Positions 61,481 to 64,000 of a DNA stretch of 64,000 bases are shown here, in pieces. The stretch lies in assembly GCA_016165875.1 (NCBI GenBank), contig JABBOT010000031.1, forward strand, positions 873,961-937,960, given 5' to 3'. Origin of the DNA: Acanthopleura granulata (Eukaryota; Mollusca; Polyplacophora; Chitonida; Chitonidae). Both the position numbers and the translations under genes were made by a program. Every line of letters starts with the position of its first letter. Within the stretch, counting starts at the first letter, position 1. The notes beneath the pieces are model-generated. The model saw only the letters and a program-made list of their open reading frames with translations, was not told the origin of the DNA and ran no database searches.

Positions 61481-62509
61481 CACTGATGAGGTTATCTAAG
61501 TTGACTGAGGTTGTACACACTTATCCAGTATAAAATGGCCATTTTTCTGTTTTCAGCAAATAAGTCGATCAAGGCGGAGCTGTTACTTACACAGCGTCAC
61601 TCTCAGTCGTGTGTCTTTGGTTTCAATATGGTGCCATTTCTTACTTGCGCGTTTCGCCGTCAGGATAATGGGTGAAAATGCGAAAGTAAAAAAAAACATA
61701 AAATCTCGGCGCGAAAACTCGAGACTAAGAAACTAAAGCAGACAGGAGCTATCAACTGAGCAAAACGCGTCTCCTGCTCGTTTGCCAAGCACTTTGGTAA
61801 AGTCACGTTTCAGCGCACACTTTGTTCCATCGGCTCACAACGTTATCGGACACAAAGTCATTTCTGAAACTGACATACAGGTATGCCACGTGATTGTTTC
61901 GGGATTCATGTGCCGTAACGATGGTCTTTGATAGGTCACACTTTTTTCTTGTGATGAGGGGACAACTCTCTCCGACGCACACACTGAGGATTTTGTCTCT
62001 CGAGTGAAAAATATGTAACAGGACATATATTTTTCTAAAGACCTCAAGAGGTCAAAAAACTCAACAAATATGCCCGCACACATGGGGAAAGTGCTGAGCA
62101 AACGGACAGGAGAGGCGTTCTGCTCAGCTGATAAAAAATTTAGCGCTAAATGTCTTTTTGTGCCATTTCTTATTTTCGCGCATTTCGTTGCAAGGCCAAA
62201 TTGAAATTAAGCAAAGGGAAGAAAATATGTGAATTCTGGCGGCGAAAACGAGAAAAAAAGGGAAACTAAGAAAACAAGAAACAAAGAAAATGGGTTAATA
62301 GGATATTAGTTCCAAGTGCCGTTTTTGTGGCCCTAAATTGTATGGCCTTACAAAGTAAGTTTATCATAAAGGTGCAGACATGCGTACATGCAGCATCAAC
62401 CTCTTTCCACCAAAACAGACTCTTATTAAAGAAACGAAGTTGAACCAGACAAGGACCGTGCTTGCGGATGATGAGTATAGAAGGGATGTGTATGGTATTT
62501 CTTATGATT

Positions 62510-63066
62510 ACAGAGCCCGATTTGTGCCTTAAAGTGACCGTTGATGGTTCTGCACATGAGTTTATGTCTGACTGACAAGGTTAGCCTCTTGCATAGACAA
62601 GAATAAGGAGTTTGTGGAGTTAGTTAACATTCTTGTAAGGGTGGATTTTCCGCAACTTCAAAGTATCCCTCGTGGGGCCTCTGAAGCCATTGAGAAAATT
62701 CACTTTCACTACAGATCGCTGGGCAATGTAGTTCCTGACCTCTCCGAAATCGACGTGTCAAAATCGGAAGCTTTTGCGTAGGTGTCACTTGTGTCGAAGC
62801 AGTTGTTAATATAACCACTGAGAAGGAAAATACCACTCAACTTCAGTTTAAGATTTCCGCCTAGGCTTTGTCACGTTGGTTTAATCTGGTTCCTGTCATG
62901 ATTGATGACCATTTAGAAGCTGACCTGACCTGCGTGTAAGTTTTGATGTCCGCATACCCATAGTAAACGCTGCCATAGCAGGATCCTTTGAGATTGAAAG
63001 GAGTGGGGGCGTGCCTGCGTTTCCGTGTATTTGATATTCAGTTATTTAATGCACGTGTAATGTTAA
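62510..63066 (+). pseudogene. Broken paralogue of the secreted-protein gene
   Basis: Aligns with exon 2 of the gene at 54803-58131: agcctcttgcatagacaagaat, aaaattcactttcactacagatcgctgggcaatgtagt, ccgaaatcga, cagtttaagatt and gcctgcgtttccg occur in the same order. It has a one-base deletion after gtgtcaaaatcgg, several stops (for example ccgcctag, ttgcgtag) and no open frame across it. By eye it is about 25% different from the intact copy, much more than the 3' flank that follows. Confidence 0.8.
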
Positions 63067-63154
63067 TGCAAATGTTTGGTAATGGTGTCATTGATTTTTC
63101 AGAGCCACATGACAGACAAGCCTAAAGAAAGGAAAGAAGGAAGGCGAAGAAAGG

Positions 63155-64000
63155 AAAGAAGGAAGGCGAAGGAACGTGACAACATATAACAATTACACAT
63201 AGTGTCAATGTTGTAAATGTTCTAAAATGCTATTGTTAACTGTCACTTTTTAACGTATTAACTCATGTGTTAAAATACAACAATATTCACCGGGTGTTTG
63301 TTCATTGTTAGTGTCCGATATGGAATCGGACAAGGAATCGTAAAGTTCGGCAGTTACTGTCCAAATGCCGCTGGTATTCTTTGAACAATCTTTGGCCCAT
63401 TTACTTTAGCAGGAAAAGCCCTCCCTCCTAACCCAATCCTATTTGTGAAATGTGTTATAAATGCCAAACCCTTTCCGCCTGAAGTAGCTCGGGTCTAAAA
63501 TGAGCAGTCTGTTGGCTCATTTAGTGTTGTACAGATGACTAAAGTGGGTAAACTTGTAACATGTTCATCATGTTTTAGAGATCAGTGTTTGTTTATTCAG
63601 TTATTCATTTATTTATCTGATCATTTTAACGCCGTACTCAAGAATATTTCACTTGCACCACGTCGACCAGCAATAAGAGGGGAGGAAACGGGAAGAGTCC
63701 GGAAAAACCCACGACCATCCTCAGGTTACTGGCAGACCTTCCACCATACGGATGGAGTGGAAGCCAGTATTAGTTGGGTTCACAGCGACAGCATTAGTGA
63801 TAGGGCCCTGGATCAATACGCTGTGCTGGAGAATAGTGATTAGCCCGTCTTGGGCCGCACGGGAAAGGGGAGCCCATTATACAAGCGCTCTGGAACCCTG
63901 ACGCACACTCTTGTATATATTTCACAGTTGTTGCATACCATTTGCTAATTACAATCTTGTGGCCCCTCAGTTTGTCGTTTTCTGTGTGTTGGGTGTTTAA
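63155..64000 (+). repeat. Direct duplicate B of the 3' flank, running off the right edge
   Basis: Gap-free match to 58175-59020, including the same SINE-like element (63592-63840). It is still matching at the last base of the window, so the duplicated unit is longer than can be seen. Confidence 0.9.

Larger units (their letters stand above)
59036..62509. other. Intergenic DNA between the secreted-protein gene and its broken copy
   Basis: Holds the non-LTR ORF1 relic (60855-61480), a SINE-like body (60655-60810) and a tRNA-SINE tail at about 60285-60365 (gattcgaac B box on the opposite strand, ending gaggccccctga). It also has two related stretches at 61628-61740 and 62155-62280 (gtgccatttctta-tt-cgcg-tttcg...gcgaaaac...gagactaagaaa). 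No intact gene was recognised. Confidence 0.5.

Overview
The window is animal nuclear DNA, most likely from a marine lophotrochozoan such as a mollusc or brachiopod. Genes are cut into many small exons with GT-AG introns and spread over 8-20 kb. Introns and intergenic DNA are AT-rich and full of short interspersed repeats that recur on both strands. One repeat family carries a conserved core (tactcaagaatatttcact, then a ggaaacc...cccacgaccatc block) that I know as common in bivalve and brachiopod DNA. No long prokaryote-like ORFs, operons, rRNAs or CRISPR arrays were seen. Most computed ORFs are chance frames. The real genes were rebuilt exon by exon from splice sites, phase continuity and protein similarity recalled from memory; no search was run.

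Layout. (1) 683-15391, minus strand: a PNLDC1-type CAF1/PARN-family 3'-5' exoribonuclease, 5' end complete and 3' end beyond the left edge. All five DEDDh residues are visible. (2) 15392-15641: a 250-bp gap between two divergent start codons, a probable bidirectional promoter. (3) 15642-35355, plus strand: a 21-exon TCTN2 (tectonic-2, ciliary transition zone) gene. Its exon lengths sum to exactly 1,200 codons including the stop, and the product is much longer than vertebrate TCTN2. (4) 38292-46725, minus strand: a complete 10-exon secreted matrix metalloproteinase of 653 aa, with signal peptide, cysteine switch, furin site, zinc site, Ser/Thr hinge and hemopexin domain. It converges on TCTN2. 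(5) 54803-58131, plus strand: a two-exon gene for a small secreted protein of unknown family. A broken paralogue lies at 62510-63066, and both share a nearly identical 3' flank. (6) 46.7-54.8 kb and 58.2-64 kb: gene-poor DNA with minisatellites, SINE-like copies, inverted-repeat elements and a decayed non-LTR retrotransposon ORF1.

The most unusual signal is in the PNLDC1 gene. At three different exons (ends at 12733, 10471 and 6123) the 3' end of the exon together with its 5' splice site has been amplified into a tandem array that fills the start of the following intron. Each authentic donor is therefore followed by a ladder of near-identical decoy donors. In the first array the 36-bp unit keeps the reading frame open, so choice of donor could add 12-residue blocks to the protein. 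A fourth array, in the metalloproteinase gene, starts immediately after a donor.

Biologically the genes are unrelated: piRNA 3' trimming (PNLDC1), the ciliary MKS module (TCTN2) and extracellular proteolysis (MMP). The divergent PNLDC1/TCTN2 pair could share germline or ciliated-cell expression, but that is inference.
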